A stretch of DNA of 64,000 nucleotides. It comes from Batillaria attramentaria (taxonomy: Eukaryota > Mollusca > Gastropoda > Batillariidae). Below, piece after piece: positions 30,827 to 43,262 of the stretch. The notes beneath the pieces are model-generated. The model was not told the origin of the DNA. It worked only from the letters and a program-made list of their open reading frames with translations, and did not search any database. The stretch's first letter is position 1, and the number at the start of each line of letters is the position of its first letter. Made by a program: the position numbers and the translations under genes. The stretch covers positions 62,001 through 126,000 of the forward strand of contig JACVVK020000328.1 in assembly GCA_018292915.2 (NCBI GenBank), in the 5' to 3' direction.

Positions 30827-33040
30827 TCGGGGGTTATATGCTCTGTGAGAACCTTCAGCCCTCCAAATTTTTGGTGGTTAGACGGAACATCTCTGTTTTT
30901 GCGTCTTTTCAAAAGAATCGTATATTTCCTGAAAAGAGGCTAGCTTTAGCCACATTTTAATGTAGTGAACGTTCTTATAAGTCGAATACTTTAGGATATA
31001 CAGAGCGGTGAATTCTGGACACAGCCTGCAGATGTGTTGTGAGAACCTCAGCTCAGACACAAACAACAGATGTAATCTGGGAACCGAGCAGACACAGCCC
31101 ACAGATGTGCTGTGGGAACATCAGGTCAGACACAAACAGCATATGTAATCTGGGAACGTAGACGATAAAACTACAGATTAAATCAGGGAACTTATACCAT
31201 GAAACTACAAATACACTTTTGTAAACTTAAACCCTAGCTTTTCATTCCTGACCAGGTTGGAAACATTATCAGTTGCCAAAAGAGTCCAATGCAACATGCG
31301 ATCACTGTCACATAGTTTTTGTTTGTAATAGAACTGCTTTATAACAATGTCAGAATTAACGCTGTAAGTGCTATATAAAGCCAAATACAAGATTCAAATG
31401 CATGTAACTAGATGTGCATTGACTAGAGGGGTTTGGGTGCCACTCAAAATCTCCAAAGGCTGTGAGCCAAATGGGGCGATGCTCATTTTAAGGATTCCGA
31501 CCAACCTTTGTGCTGCTTTTGATAGTAGAGAAATCAGGTGTACTTCGAACTTGTGGCATTTTCAGAGCCGGTCTGTCTTGACACAAGTGTTAAAGGCCCT
31601 AATGTTAAGATTTGGTGCTCATAGGTCACACTGGAGGTGTCAAACATCCCACAACTTGGACAACTGCACAATCCAGCATGTCAAAGCTTGATGAAGAGCC
31701 AACAGTGGGATGCACGTGACGCATCTTATGAGGATGGATCAAAACACATACTACTCAGTAGCAGAATTTTCGACTGCTAGTGCAAGTGTAAACTGCACGT
31801 TATTGCATTACTAATCACTAAGATAGAGTATTTCGCGCATACAGGTGCACTAACAAGCGATACTGTTCCATGGTAAACATCGAAATAGTACATTTAAGCT
31901 CATTCAATGATTAAGTTCTCCACAACGTTGGTGTATGCCAGACAAGGATGTAGATACCTGTTTGCCGTTGTTGAACTTGGTACATATTGTGTAACAGGAA
32001 AGGACAGGATTCGCCTAACAAAAGTTTTTGTTTCCATCCACAAACATTGAGCGCAGATTGCAGGGGGTGAGGGGGGGGGGGGGGTCTCTATCCCACTCTC
32101 TCTACCTTCAGGCTGCTTGATACAGGTGACCACTGAAAGAGGAAAAAAAAAAGGGGGGGGGGGGGGGGGGGCGGTAAGGCCAACTCCCGCCGTCGTGCTG
32201 TTCAGTACAAGTTGATCTTGATGGTTAGATTTTTCTGAGGCTGAGAAAGAGGGTTTCTTGGAAAGAGAGTTGGGTGGGTTTTTATGTTGTCAAGTTGTTG
32301 TTGTTGTTGTTGACATTTTGACTTTTTTATGGAGCGTTGTGGTTAGCGTTCATTCTTCTAACTCAGCCATGAGAGGTCTCACCAGTGATATACATCTCTG
32401 GTCTCACGGTGCTGTCACAACTAAGGTCCGCTCTGACTGCTGCACAAAGCAAAGTTCTTTGTTGAGTGCAGATCAAGCAAAACCATTGTATCGTGTCGCC
32501 CGGCTCACATCACAACTCTCGCTCTTGCGCGCGTGGCTCAGTACCACGTTGCCAATTGGCACTCACCTGTGAAATCTCTCGGTGATGCCAAACTACTTTA
32601 ACAGGGGTTGTCGTTTTTTCTGTCATTTCAGGTTCATTTGTTCCATTTCACCTGGTAGAGAAGAACGTTAAACCGAAGCCAGTCCCCCTGTCTTTTTGTA
32701 TTTTTCAACAGTTCTCCTAAGTTAACCGTGAAATCAGATAGACACCATTAGTTGAACATAAGATTTAATAACTGTGTAACCACTACCGATTCTAATTAAA
32801 TCATTGACATAACTCTCTCTCTCTCTCTCTCCTTTAGGATATACTGAGGTCCCAAATGATTTAATGGCGGATTTCTCTTCTAACCAAACAGTTCGTTTGC
32901 TTTTTTCCAAGACTTAATTGTGAAACTTGTAAATCGAGTGAATACAATTATTCTTTTATTTTTTCCTATTTTTCCGTTCAGTAAACAGGTAATCTTTTTA
33001 TCCTTAAAAAAGAAACGCCCCCCCCCCCCTCCCACGTTGT
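30241..33040. other. interior of insertion, nothing recognised
   Basis: No exon or transposon ends found; (CA)n at 30777-30824, poly-G near 32070-32080 and 32150-32170, (TTG)n near 32297-32312. Confidence 0.5.
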
Positions 33041-33140
33041 TCATCACTAGACGGCTTAGCGGCTCAACGACCCGTATTCCGATGATAAACTTTCCCCGAT
33101 CCTACCCATCTTTCTCTCCGCCGCCGTGCCGTGCACCCGG

Positions 33141-34318
33141 TGTAGCAGTCCAGATTATACCCCACCTGGAGTATACCCCCGTATAAACTGGCCTAGCCCA
33201 GACTATACCCCCGTATAAACAGGCCTAGCCCAGACTATCCCCCCGTATAAACTGGCCTAGCCCAGACTATACCCCGGGGTGTACTCTGGCCTAGGCCCGT
33301 TTAACCCTCTCCTGCCCACTTTAACCCCCCTACCACGGACGACCAGAGAGAGAAAGAGAAACGTCTTTGCTTGAATGTTGCACTCGATGTTCAATGACGG
33401 CGTGTGGCACACGTGAGCGGTTCTATAGTTTTCTGTTTTTCCTTCCTGTTACTTTATTTTCTTAAATCTGTGTTGTAATTGTCCTGAGACACCCAAAGAC
33501 TGAGATAGATAGATAGATAGATAGATAAAGGGAGAGAGAGTTTCTTAAGGTGCCTCTGAGGGAAATTTTGTAAACTTGCAATGCTTGTATCTCTTATATC
33601 TCATATCTTATATCGTATAAGACAAATCAAACCGCTTCATTCTGAAAAGAACAAAGAGCCAAGTGGATGTTCCTCAGTGTCACATATCAAATGCACTTTA
33701 AAATAGAACAAAACCCAAATTAACAACAGCCAGGGTTTCTCTTGGTGTGATGATAACAGTACTTGAATGTCAAACGCTCAAAAAACATTGAAGTGGTAAC
33801 TTCTGTTTTCAATGTTGAAGCAAACTTCGCTTGTCTCCTTTAGTGAAAACGTTGCGGGATATCGCATCCAGCGCATATTGGTGCCCAGCTTGGCATAGAT
33901 GTAAATGCCGTATGCAAAAAGTTTGCTGTGGCGAGAATTTCAACGGCAGTAGCCCAAATGCCATCATCTTCCATTCTTTCTCGTGTCTGCAGCATTTTTG
34001 ATGTTGTAGATGTATTGAGGATACTTTTTGTCTTCTTTTCTGTTGAATAAAATTTCAAAATCTGCTCGCATAGGCAACCATTCATCCGGCTTGACAGGTT
34101 GAGAACAAATGACACAAAACCGTACTTGACACGCAAACGGCCGTGAACAGAGTTCAATGAAGTGTTGTACACGCGAACTCTGCTCACAGGTGGGTATATT
34201 CCGGGCAGGAGGGGGTGAATCCGGCCTGGGCTGATCTATACCCAGGGGGTTGAACCGGCCTAGGCTACTTTATACCCGAGGGTATAAAGTAGCCAGGGGT
34301 ATACTCCGGCCTGTTACA
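33141..34318. mobile_element. 1.18-kb DNA element with CCGG target duplication
   Basis: Ends TGTAGCAGTCC and GGCCTGTTACA are inverted repeats; CCGG flanks both sides. The uninterrupted unit at 35041-35055 shows the empty site (GTGCACCCGGCAGTCAGT). Subterminal TATACCCC-rich repeats face each other from both ends. TGT...ACA ends with 4-bp duplication recall integrase-type cut-and-paste elements such as Ginger; that assignment is tentative. Confidence 0.78.
33840..34187 (-). pseudogene. decayed OTU-type cysteine protease fragment
   Basis: The minus-strand frame contains RERMEDDGIWATAVEILATANFL, which fits the segment after the catalytic Cys region in OTU-domain proteases (M-x-x-DG-x-W-x-x-x-x-EI-x-A-x-A). 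A one-base shift near 33900 then gives IYIYAKLGTNMRWMRYPATF, the expected following strand. The catalytic Cys block is not intact. It lies wholly inside the CCGG-flanked element, so it is probably carried cargo. Confidence 0.5.
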
Positions 34319-34699
34319 CCGGCAGTCAATCTATGTACTGGCGACTCCAACTTGTAACCTCTTTCTACGTACCTCTGACGCCTGATGCCACCTTGTGTCT
34401 TACATCATGACATTCAGAATGGATTCCCCTACACCACTATGACCGTTTCATGCCGACTGAAAGTCATCAGGCAAATTCTCCCGTTTGCTACCGCAGTGAA
34501 GCCATTTCACCGAATACAGTATCTGTGCCGTTAAACCTTATTTTCCACTACTCCGACGGCTACACTATACTGATTTTCTATACCATTAGATTCTCTAAGC
34601 GGCTGAACGGCACGTTTTCCTCTGATATACTTTTTATCCCGACTTCATCAATATCCCCGCGGCAGTCAGTCTGTGTATTTGCCGACTCCCAACTTCTAA

Positions 34700-36830
34700 C
34701 CTCTATCTAAGTACCTCTGACGGCTGACACCACATCATGACATTTAGCTTGCATTTCTCTACACTACTATTACCGTTTCATACCGGCTGAAAGCCATCAG
34801 ACAAATTCTCCCGTTTGCTACCGCATTGATCAGCTATTACACTGAATCCAGTATCTGTTCCTTTAAACCATATTTTCCACTACTCCGACGGCTACACTAT
34901 ACTGATGTTATATGCCATTAGATTCAGCAGTCAGTTCTCGTTGTGCATCACTAGATGACTAAACGGCTCTACGACCAGTTATCCTAAAATCCCCCCTCCC
35001 CCCCCCCCCGATCCTACCCATAATTATCCCCGCCGTTGTGCACCCGGCAGTCAGTCTATGTATTTGCCGACTACCAACTTCTAACCTCTTCCTACATACT
35101 TCTGACGACTGGCACCATCTTGTGTCCTATACCATGACATTCAGCATGGGTTCCCCTACACTACTATGGCCGTTTCATGCCGGCTGAAAGCCACCAAATA
35201 AATTTTTCGCGTTTGATACCGCACTGATCAGCCATTTGAAAATGTTCAGCCACCAAATTTGGATAGGTTCAGCCAACCAAATTTGAAAAATAAATGCATT
35301 TCTAAATTCCGAAATTTAAATAGCTGACTGTCCCTTCGCACAACGTGATTGTAATGTGTTTATGTCCAATGTGTGAGAGAATGCGTGTGACTCACGTGAG
35401 CGTGCGTGGTGGGTTCAGTTCACGGTGCTTTGAGCCAATTCACGAAATTGGGTAAAGCGCCTATACAATACTCATTATTATTATTATTATTATTCTTTCA
35501 CGGAACCCAGTACCTGTTCCTTTAAACCTTATTTTCCAGGGCAAGGGCCAAAGCGTCTCTCTCTCTCTCTCTCTCTCTCTTAAGACCCCAGCAATGAGCG
35601 GCCACACATATAATTTTATCTGTGTGTCGTAAAATCCACACTCCACAAGTGGTATCTGAAGCAGACGAGTGGGTGGGGTGTGGGGGGTTGGGGGTTTAAC
35701 GTCCCTTTCCACCACATACTGGTTATATCAAAGACGGAGCAACGATGAAAAATCAGCACAAATATTTGGTCCCAGCCGGGATACGAATTCACGACCCGAG
35801 CATTAGAAGTCCAACGCTCTACCATTCGGCCACCCCGAAAGCAGACGATAATAAGTCCAATTAGTGCCTTTTGTCATCTAGTGATGCACACGAGAAGGTC
35901 ACATAACCGCTTTGAAGAAAAGAAGGCTTAGGAGCCGCCATGGTTCAAAAGAAAATTCTACTCTGAAAAGGACGATACTTCTCGCAACACGTCACGACCC
36001 ATACATCAACATTCACTTTATGCCGAGCCCTTCGCCCATGTCCCATTCAAGTTTTAAAAAAAAACTGACGAATGTGCACGTGCTTTTTTTGCTGATTTTA
36101 TCCCCCCCCCCTCCCCCGCGCGCCAACGGGTTTGCTGATACGATTTTGATTGCACTAGAGTATCGCACGGTGTTTTGCGGAACAAAACTGCTCCCCGTTG
36201 CTGAACGCCGAGTCCGGTCGGTCCAAATGGTGTGGGGACGTTCGAAGAGGAGCTCAACTGAAATGATTAGACAGAATATGCGTCTGCGGTAGTCGTGTTG
36301 AAATGAGAAAACAAAAAGTTTAGTAAGGACATCATGTGAAACATAGGCACGTGTCCTACTAACGCCTTTAGGGGTGAGATGCGGGTGTTTGCTGATTAGC
36401 TATTATATTGATCCATGGCGTGTCGCAGCTATTCAGGGCCAAGGCAAGTCTTCACACCTTTTGAGACTGGTGCCGATAGGAATGGGTCAGGGAGTCTTTA
36501 CCTTTGTTACCGCTTTTCCTGATTAGCTGATAATCGAGCTAAACCGGGTACATTGTTTTAATTAACAGAGAGAGAGAGAGAGAGAGCACCCAATATCCAT
36601 TTCTGGGTTGTGACGTGTATACACTGGGCCCGCTTGCTAAAAACTAATAAGGTCAACGTGATATATGCCCGCTGGCGCGTGCCGTTTACACTTCTTCACA
36701 TGTCCCTGGTGTCTGCTACGCGTAACCAACCCGGGGTATTGGAAGCTCCACGCCACCCTGGCGCCGCGAGCGTGTCCCGTCTTCGGGGTGTCTGCTGCGG
36801 GGTATTGGACATTTCACACCACTGCGATAC
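34700..36830. repeat. segmental duplication copy A
   Basis: The segment from TAACCTCTATCTAAGTACC to TCTTCGGGGTGTCTGC matches 38896-40705 (copy B, partial) and 40962-43035 (copy C). It contains repeat C (35231-35480) and a SINE A. Confidence 0.85.
35669..35838 (-). mobile_element. SINE family A copy, carried in the triplicated segment
   Basis: Flanked by AAGCAGACGA at 35659-35668 and 35839-35848. The same insertion is present at about 40000-40170 and 41912-42084, so it preceded the triplication. Confidence 0.88.
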
Positions 36831-37595
36831 ATGACTGCGAGCGGCGCAGGTGGTGAAGTATTCTCGGAAGTATTAATCCACAAAGAGTGAGTGAGTGAGT
36901 ATTTTAAGGGCTTAACGCCGCGTCAGCGACAACCACAAAGAGTGAAAAGACCTCCTTACTTTTTTGTTGTTTAACAAGAAGCCTAAAATTTGTCACGCAC
37001 CACACAGTTAACTGAAGTAAATAAGTTAAAGATTCGTAACTATCAAAGTAACGACTTAAGGGTAATTAAACAAACAGTGCGATACACAACAAGAAAGTGG
37101 AGAAAACTCATATGCGAGGTGAGGTTTTGTGTACAATGTTTGCTTCCTTGGTCAGTTACCATCTCAGCCCCACCTGCCCCCCCCCCCCCCCCGGCCCCTA
37201 AGTTACCAAAAACCATGACACCAAGGTGTTTCAGATATACATTTGTTTAGTCCGTGCTGTTCAACGGTCGCAGCTGCTTGTACGCCATGATACCTAAATC
37301 GTTTAAGAAGGATTTTTTCCTTCCATTCTTCTCTTCCTTTTTTATTTTTGTTTTTGTTGGTTTCTTTCGTCCATCCTTCACCATTTTCCGACTTCTTTTT
37401 ATTCATTCGCATGTTTACAATGCGCATTTCATAACAATAACAATAATGCGTCAGGTACAAGCTGTGCCGTCAGCCGCTTATCCTTTTTTGGTTAACGTGT
37501 ACACGCACATTTTTTATCAGTGAAAAAAAAAATTATTGCAGGACGGAAATTTATATATTTAACACTCAATGAGCACAAATAAGCTTTAGCTTATA
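36831..37595. other. interior of insertion, nothing recognised
   Basis: Poly-C at 37178-37192; otherwise unremarkable AT-rich sequence. Confidence 0.5.
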
Positions 37596-38011
37596 CAGTC
37601 TTCACAAAAAGTTAAGGACCAGTCAACATAATGGGTGACAGTTTCAATAAATCAGTAAAAAAGAAGATTTTTCCCGTAAAATTCGGTAGCAAGGTTAAGG
37701 GGTAATTAGTGAACATGGCGACCACTGTGTGGATGGCACGTGCGCGTCACACAACATGCTTGGCGCGTTTGAAAATCTGCAATTCCGGCAAAACTAGACG
37801 GAGTTTCAGTGTTCAATGAGTGATACCTGGGGCTTTCTGCACGGAAAAAAATGAGATGCAGGTCAAAGAATGCATCCCTGGTTATGAACTGTGCTCATTT
37901 GTTTGCCTACATAAGCTGCTGTTTCAGCGATGTTCAGCACTACACCAGCATGCCACCATGACAAAAGTTGAATGATATTTGCAAGTGGTCCTTAACTTTT
38001 TGTGAAGGCTG
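37596..38011. mobile_element. mariner-like MITE
   Basis: Starts CAGTCTTCACAAAAAGTTAA and ends with the complement of CAGCCTTCACAAAAAGTTAA, one mismatch; TA flanks both ends (37594-37595, 38012-38013). TA duplication and this end type fit Tc1/mariner. No transposase ORF in 416 bp. Confidence 0.85.
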
Positions 38012-38654
38012 TAGTAACGCTCAGGGTGAAACAAACACAGTGTAACGGTATTGCAATGGCAGACTAAATTAATCCTAAAATCTCATTAATCAATACTAGC
38101 GAGAGAGCGGGGGGGGGGGGGAGTGTGTGTAGGTTGACAAAAAGATAAATACATGTATACATATAAAAGATAAAAAAATAAAAATAAAGAACCCCCAAAA
38201 GCAAGAAATAAATAAAAAAAATAAAAAAAGATAAAAATTTCCTATGGTCTACACTAGACACAGTTAAGGAAGTATCAGTAAGCAGACAAAATTACTCCTA
38301 AAATCTGATAAATTTACACAACAGAAGAGAGAGAGAGAGAGTGGTGTTGCCAGGAGTTTTTTTTTTTTTTGTTCGGCGATTTAGCCAAAACAGCCATGAA
38401 AGTTTCGGCTTTTTACAGAAAGTTTCGGCTCTCTCTGCCGAAGCAGTTTCACAGGTTTTTCGACTAGATTCCCTACTGTTACGTGCTCCCTCCACCTCCA
38501 TGAATTAAAGATGTTCTGTAGACATATACTTTGCAATAAAACAAGTCTTTGGAGTAAAATAACAAAATTGAACAAACTTTATTTCCCTGAACTTTAGAAT
38601 GCTGTCTACCAAACATTCAGCACAAATCCAAGAAAAAGTGGGACTGTGAGTGTG

Positions 38655-40705
38655 ACTGTCCCTTGGAAATTGGTCCAGCCAGCACAGGAATCTCACAGAA
38701 ACGGACATAATCGAGCCGATTCACTCGTGAAAACTTCGGCTCGGCCAGCCGACATGACAGACAGATTATCGGCTTTTTACAAACAAACAAAAAATTCGGC
38801 TTTTAGCCGAGATCCGTCCGCAAACGACATCCCTGGAGAGTGAGAGAGAGAGAGAGAGAGGGAGAGAGAGATTATGTACTCACAAAAAAAAACAACTAAC
38901 CTCTATCTAAGTACCTCTGACGGCTGACACCACATCATGACATTTAGCTTGCATTTCTCTACACTACTATTACCGTTTCATACCGGCTGAAAGCCATCAG
39001 ACAAATTCTCCCGTTTGCTACCGCATTGATCAGCTATTACACTGAATCCAGTATCTGTTCCTTTAAACCTTATTTTCCACTACTCCGACGGCTACACTAT
39101 ACTGATGTTATATGCCATTAGATTCAGCAGTCAATTCTCGTTGTGCATCACTAGATGACTAAACGGCTCTACGACCAGTTATCCTAAAATACCCCCCCCC
39201 CCCCCCCCGATCCTACCCATAATTATCCCCGCCGTTGTGCACCCGGCAGTCAGTCTATGTATTTGCCGACTACCAACTTCTAACCTCTTCCTACATACTT
39301 CTGACGACTGGCACCATCTTGTGTCCTATACCATGACATTCAGCATGGGTTTCCCTACACTACTATGGCCGTTTCATGCCGGCTGAAAGTCACCAAATAA
39401 ATTTTTCGCGTTTGATACCGCACTGATCAGCCATTTGAAAAATGTTCAGCCCACCAAATTTGGATAGGTTCAGCCAACCAAATTTGAAAAATAAATGCAT
39501 TTCTAAATTCCGAAATTTAAATAGCTGACTGTCCCTTCGCACAACGTGATTGTAATGTGTTTACGTCCAATGTGTGAGAGAATGCGTGTGATTCACGTGA
39601 GCGTGCGTGGTGGGTTCAGTTCACGGTGCTTTGAGCCAATTGGTAAAGCGCCTATACAATACTCATTATTATTATTATTATTCTTTCACGGAACCCACAA
39701 CGTGATTGTAATGTGTTTACGTCCAATGTGTGAGAGAATGCGTGTGATTCACGTGAGCGTGCGTGGTGGGTTCAGTTCACGGTGCTTTGAGCCAATTGGT
39801 AAAGCGCCTATACAATACTCATTATTATTATTATTATTCTTTCACGGAACCCAGTACCTGTTCCTTTAACCTTATTTTCCAGGGCAAGGGCCAAAGCGTC
39901 TCTCTCTCTCTCTTAAGACCCCAGCAATGAGCGGCCACACATATAATTTTATCTGTGTGTCGTAAAATCCACACTCCACAAGTGGTATCTGAAGCAGACG
40001 AGTGGGTGGGGTGTGGGGGGTTGGGGGTTTAACGTCCCTTTCCACCACATACTGGTTATATCAAAGACGGAGCAACGATGAAAAATCAGCAGAAATATTT
40101 GGTCCCAGCCGGGATACGAATTCACGACCCGAGCATTAGAAGTCCAACGCTCTACCATTCGGCCACCCCGAAAGCAGACGATAATAAGTCCAATTAGTGC
40201 CTTTTGCACACGAGAAGGTCACATAGCCGCTTTGAAGAAAAGAAGGCTTAGGAGTCGCCATGGTTCAAAAGAAAATTCTACTCTGAAAAGGACGATACTT
40301 CTCGCAACACGTCACGACCCATACATCAACATTCACTTTATGCCGAGCCCTTCGTTTATGTACAGCCCATGTCCCATTCAAGTTTCCAAAAAAACTGACG
40401 AATGTGCACGTGCTTTTTTTGCTGATTTTATCCCCCCCCCCCCCACACCCCTCTCCCGCGCGCCAACGGGTTTGCTGATACGATCTTGATTGCACTAGAG
40501 TATCGCACGGTGTTTTGCGGAACAAAACTGCTCCCCGTTGCTGAACGCCGAGTCCGGTCGGTCCAAATGGTGTGAGGACGTTCGAGGAAGAGCTCAACTG
40601 AAATGATTAGACAGAATATGCGTCTGCGTAGTCGTGTTGAAATGAGAAAACAAAAAGTTTAGTAAGGACATCATGTGAAACATAGGCACGTGTCCTACTA
40701 ACGCC
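38655..40705. repeat. segmental duplication copy B
   Basis: Begins with TGTCCCTTGGAAATTGGTCC, which recurs at about 40706, making a ~2.05-kb tandem unit. It contains an extra internal direct duplication of ~155 bp (39543-39697 and 39698-39850). Confidence 0.82.
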
Positions 40706-43035
40706 TGTCCCTTGGAAATTGGTCCAGCCAGCACAGGAATCTCACAGAAACGGACATAATCGAGCCGATTCACTCGTGAAAACTTCGGCTCGGCCAGCCG
40801 ACATGACAAACAGATTATCGGCTTTTTACAAACAAACAAAAAATTCGGCTTTTAGCCGAGATCCGTCCCCAAACGACATCCCTGGAGAGTGAGAGAGAGA
40901 GGAGAGAAGAGAGAGAGAGATTATGTACTCACCCACCAAAAAAAATAATAAATAAAACTAACCCTCTATTCTAAGTACCTCTGACGGCTGACACCACATC
41001 ATGACATTTAGCTTGCATTTCTCTACACTACTATTACCGTTTCATACCGGCTGAAAGCCATCAGACAAATTCTCCCGTTTGCTACCGCATTGATCAGCTA
41101 TTACACTGAATCCAGTATTTGTTCCTTTAAACCTTATTTCCACTACTCCGACGGCTACACTATACTGATGTTATATGCCATTAGATTCAGCAGTCAATTC
41201 TCGTTGTGCATCACTAGATGACTAAACGGCTCTACGACCAGTTATCCTAAAATAAACCCCCCCCCCCCCCCCCCCGATCCTACCCATAATTATCCCCGCC
41301 GTTGTGCACCGGCAGTCAGTCTATGTATTTGCCGACTACCAACTTCTAACCTCTTCCTACATACTTCTGACGACTGGCACCATCTTGTGTCCTATACCAT
41401 GACATTCAGCATGGTTTCCCTACACTACTATGGCCGTTTCATGCCGGCTGAAAGTCACCAAATAAATTTTTCGCGTTTGATACCGCACTGATCAGCCATT
41501 TGAAAAATGTTCAGCCCACCATATTTGGATAGGTTCAGCCAACCAAATTTGAAAAATAAATGCATTTCTAAATTCCGAAAATTTAAATAGCTGACTGTCC
41601 CTTCGCACAACGTGATTGTAATGTGTTTACGTCCAATGTGTGAGAGAATGCGTGTGATTCACGTGAGCGTGCGTGGTGGGTTCAGTTCACGGTGCTTTGA
41701 GCCAATTGGTAAAGCGCCTATACAATACTCATTATTATTATTATTATTCTTTCACGGAACCCAGTACCTGTTCCTTTAAACCTTAATTTCCAGGGCAAGG
41801 GCCAAAGCGTCTCTCTCTCTCTCTCTTAAGACCCCAGCAATGAGCGGCCACACATATAATTTTATCTGTGTGTCGTAAAATCCACACTCCACAAGTGGTA
41901 TCTGAAGCAGACGAGTGGGTGGGGTGTGGGGGGGTTGGGGTTTAACGTCCCTTTCCACCACATACTGGTTATATCAAAGACGGAGCAACGATGAAAAATC
42001 AGCAGAAATATTTGGTCCCAGCCGGGATACGAATTCACGACCCGAGCATTAGAAGTCCAACGCTCTACCATTCGGCCACCCCGAAAGCAGACGATAATAA
42101 GTCCAATTAGTGCCTTTTGCACACGAGAAGGTCACATAGTGCTTTGAAGAAAAGAAGGCTTAGGAGTCGCCATGGTTCAAAAAGAAAATTCTACTCTGAA
42201 AAGGACGATACTTCTCGCAACACGTCACGACCCATACATCAACATTCACTTTATGCCGAGCCCTTCGTTTATGTACAGCCCATGTCCCATTCAAGTTTCC
42301 AAAAAAACTGACGAATGTGCACGTGCTTTTTTTGCTGATTTTATCCCCCCCCCCCCCCTCTCCCGCGCGCCAACGGGTTTGCTGATACGATCTTGATTGC
42401 ACTAGAGTATCGCACGGTGTTTTGCGGAACAAAACTGCTCCCCGTTGCTGAACGCCGAGTCCGGTCGGTCCAAATGGTTGTGGGGACGTTCGAAGAGGAG
42501 CTCAACTGAAATGATTAGACAGAATATGCGTCTGCGGTAGTCGTGTTGAATGAGAACAAAAAGTTTAGTAAGGACATCATGTGAAACATAGGCACGTGTC
42601 CTACTAACGCCTTTAGGGGTGAGATGCGGGTGTTTGCTGATTAGCTATTATATTGATCCATGGCGTGTCGCAGCTATTCAGGGCCAAGGCAAGTCTTCAC
42701 ACCTTTTGAGACTGGTGCCGATAGGAATGGGTCAGGGAGTCTTTACCTTTGTTACCGCTTTTCCTGATTAGCTGATAATCGAGCTAAACCGGGTACATTG
42801 TTTTAATTAACAGAGAGAGAGAGAGAGCACCCAATATCCATTTCTGGGTTGTGACGTGTTATACACTGGGCCCGCTTGCTAAAAACTAATAAGGTCAACG
42901 TGATATATGCCCGCTGGCGCGTGCCGTTTACACTTCTTCACATGTCCCTGGTGTCTGCTACGCGTAACCAACCCGGGGTATTGGAAGCTCCACGCCACCC
43001 TGGCGCCGCGAGCGTGTCCCGTCTTCGGGGTGTCT
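40706..43035. repeat. segmental duplication copy C
   Basis: Starts as copy B does and ends as copy A does (through the block TTAGGGGTGAGATGCGGGTG), so it spans both junctions. Differences from A and B are mostly single bases and homopolymer lengths. Confidence 0.82.
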
Positions 43036-43262
43036 GCACCCGTAAAACTATGAAACAGCGCTAAAAACAAAACATGATTAGAAAGTAAAAACTCTCCTGA
43101 AACTACTACAGTTTACAGGGTAGTGCTAGGTTGAACGACCGTGGAGATATTTAGCACTAAAAGGACACAAACAAACACAGCTAATTGGCACATGTGCCAC
43201 CGTGGATCTACACACTGCGCGCGTGCCTGACTGGGCACGCGGCGGCTCGTGGCATAGGCTAC
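43036..43262 (-). repeat. dispersed repeat family E, inverted copy
   Basis: Minus-strand match to 12530-12800. Its start coincides with the end of segment copy C. Confidence 0.65.

Larger units (their letters stand above)
33040..35240. repeat. ~0.34-0.39-kb tandem repeat array
   Basis: Units begin around CCGGCAGTCA(G)TCTATGTA, at 34319, 34660 and 35048, with the tail of an earlier unit at 33040-33140. The 1.18-kb element at 33141-34318 interrupts the array. Copies recur in duplicated segments at 38896-39440 and 40962-41500. Confidence 0.75.

Noticed and set aside
31368..31691. 107-codon ORF inside the insertion
   Set aside because: No recognisable family, no supporting splice sites, composition like surrounding noncoding DNA.
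35912..36292. 126-codon ORF in the triplicated segment
   Set aside because: The frame is broken differently in copies B and C and spans a poly-C tract, so selection for coding is unlikely.
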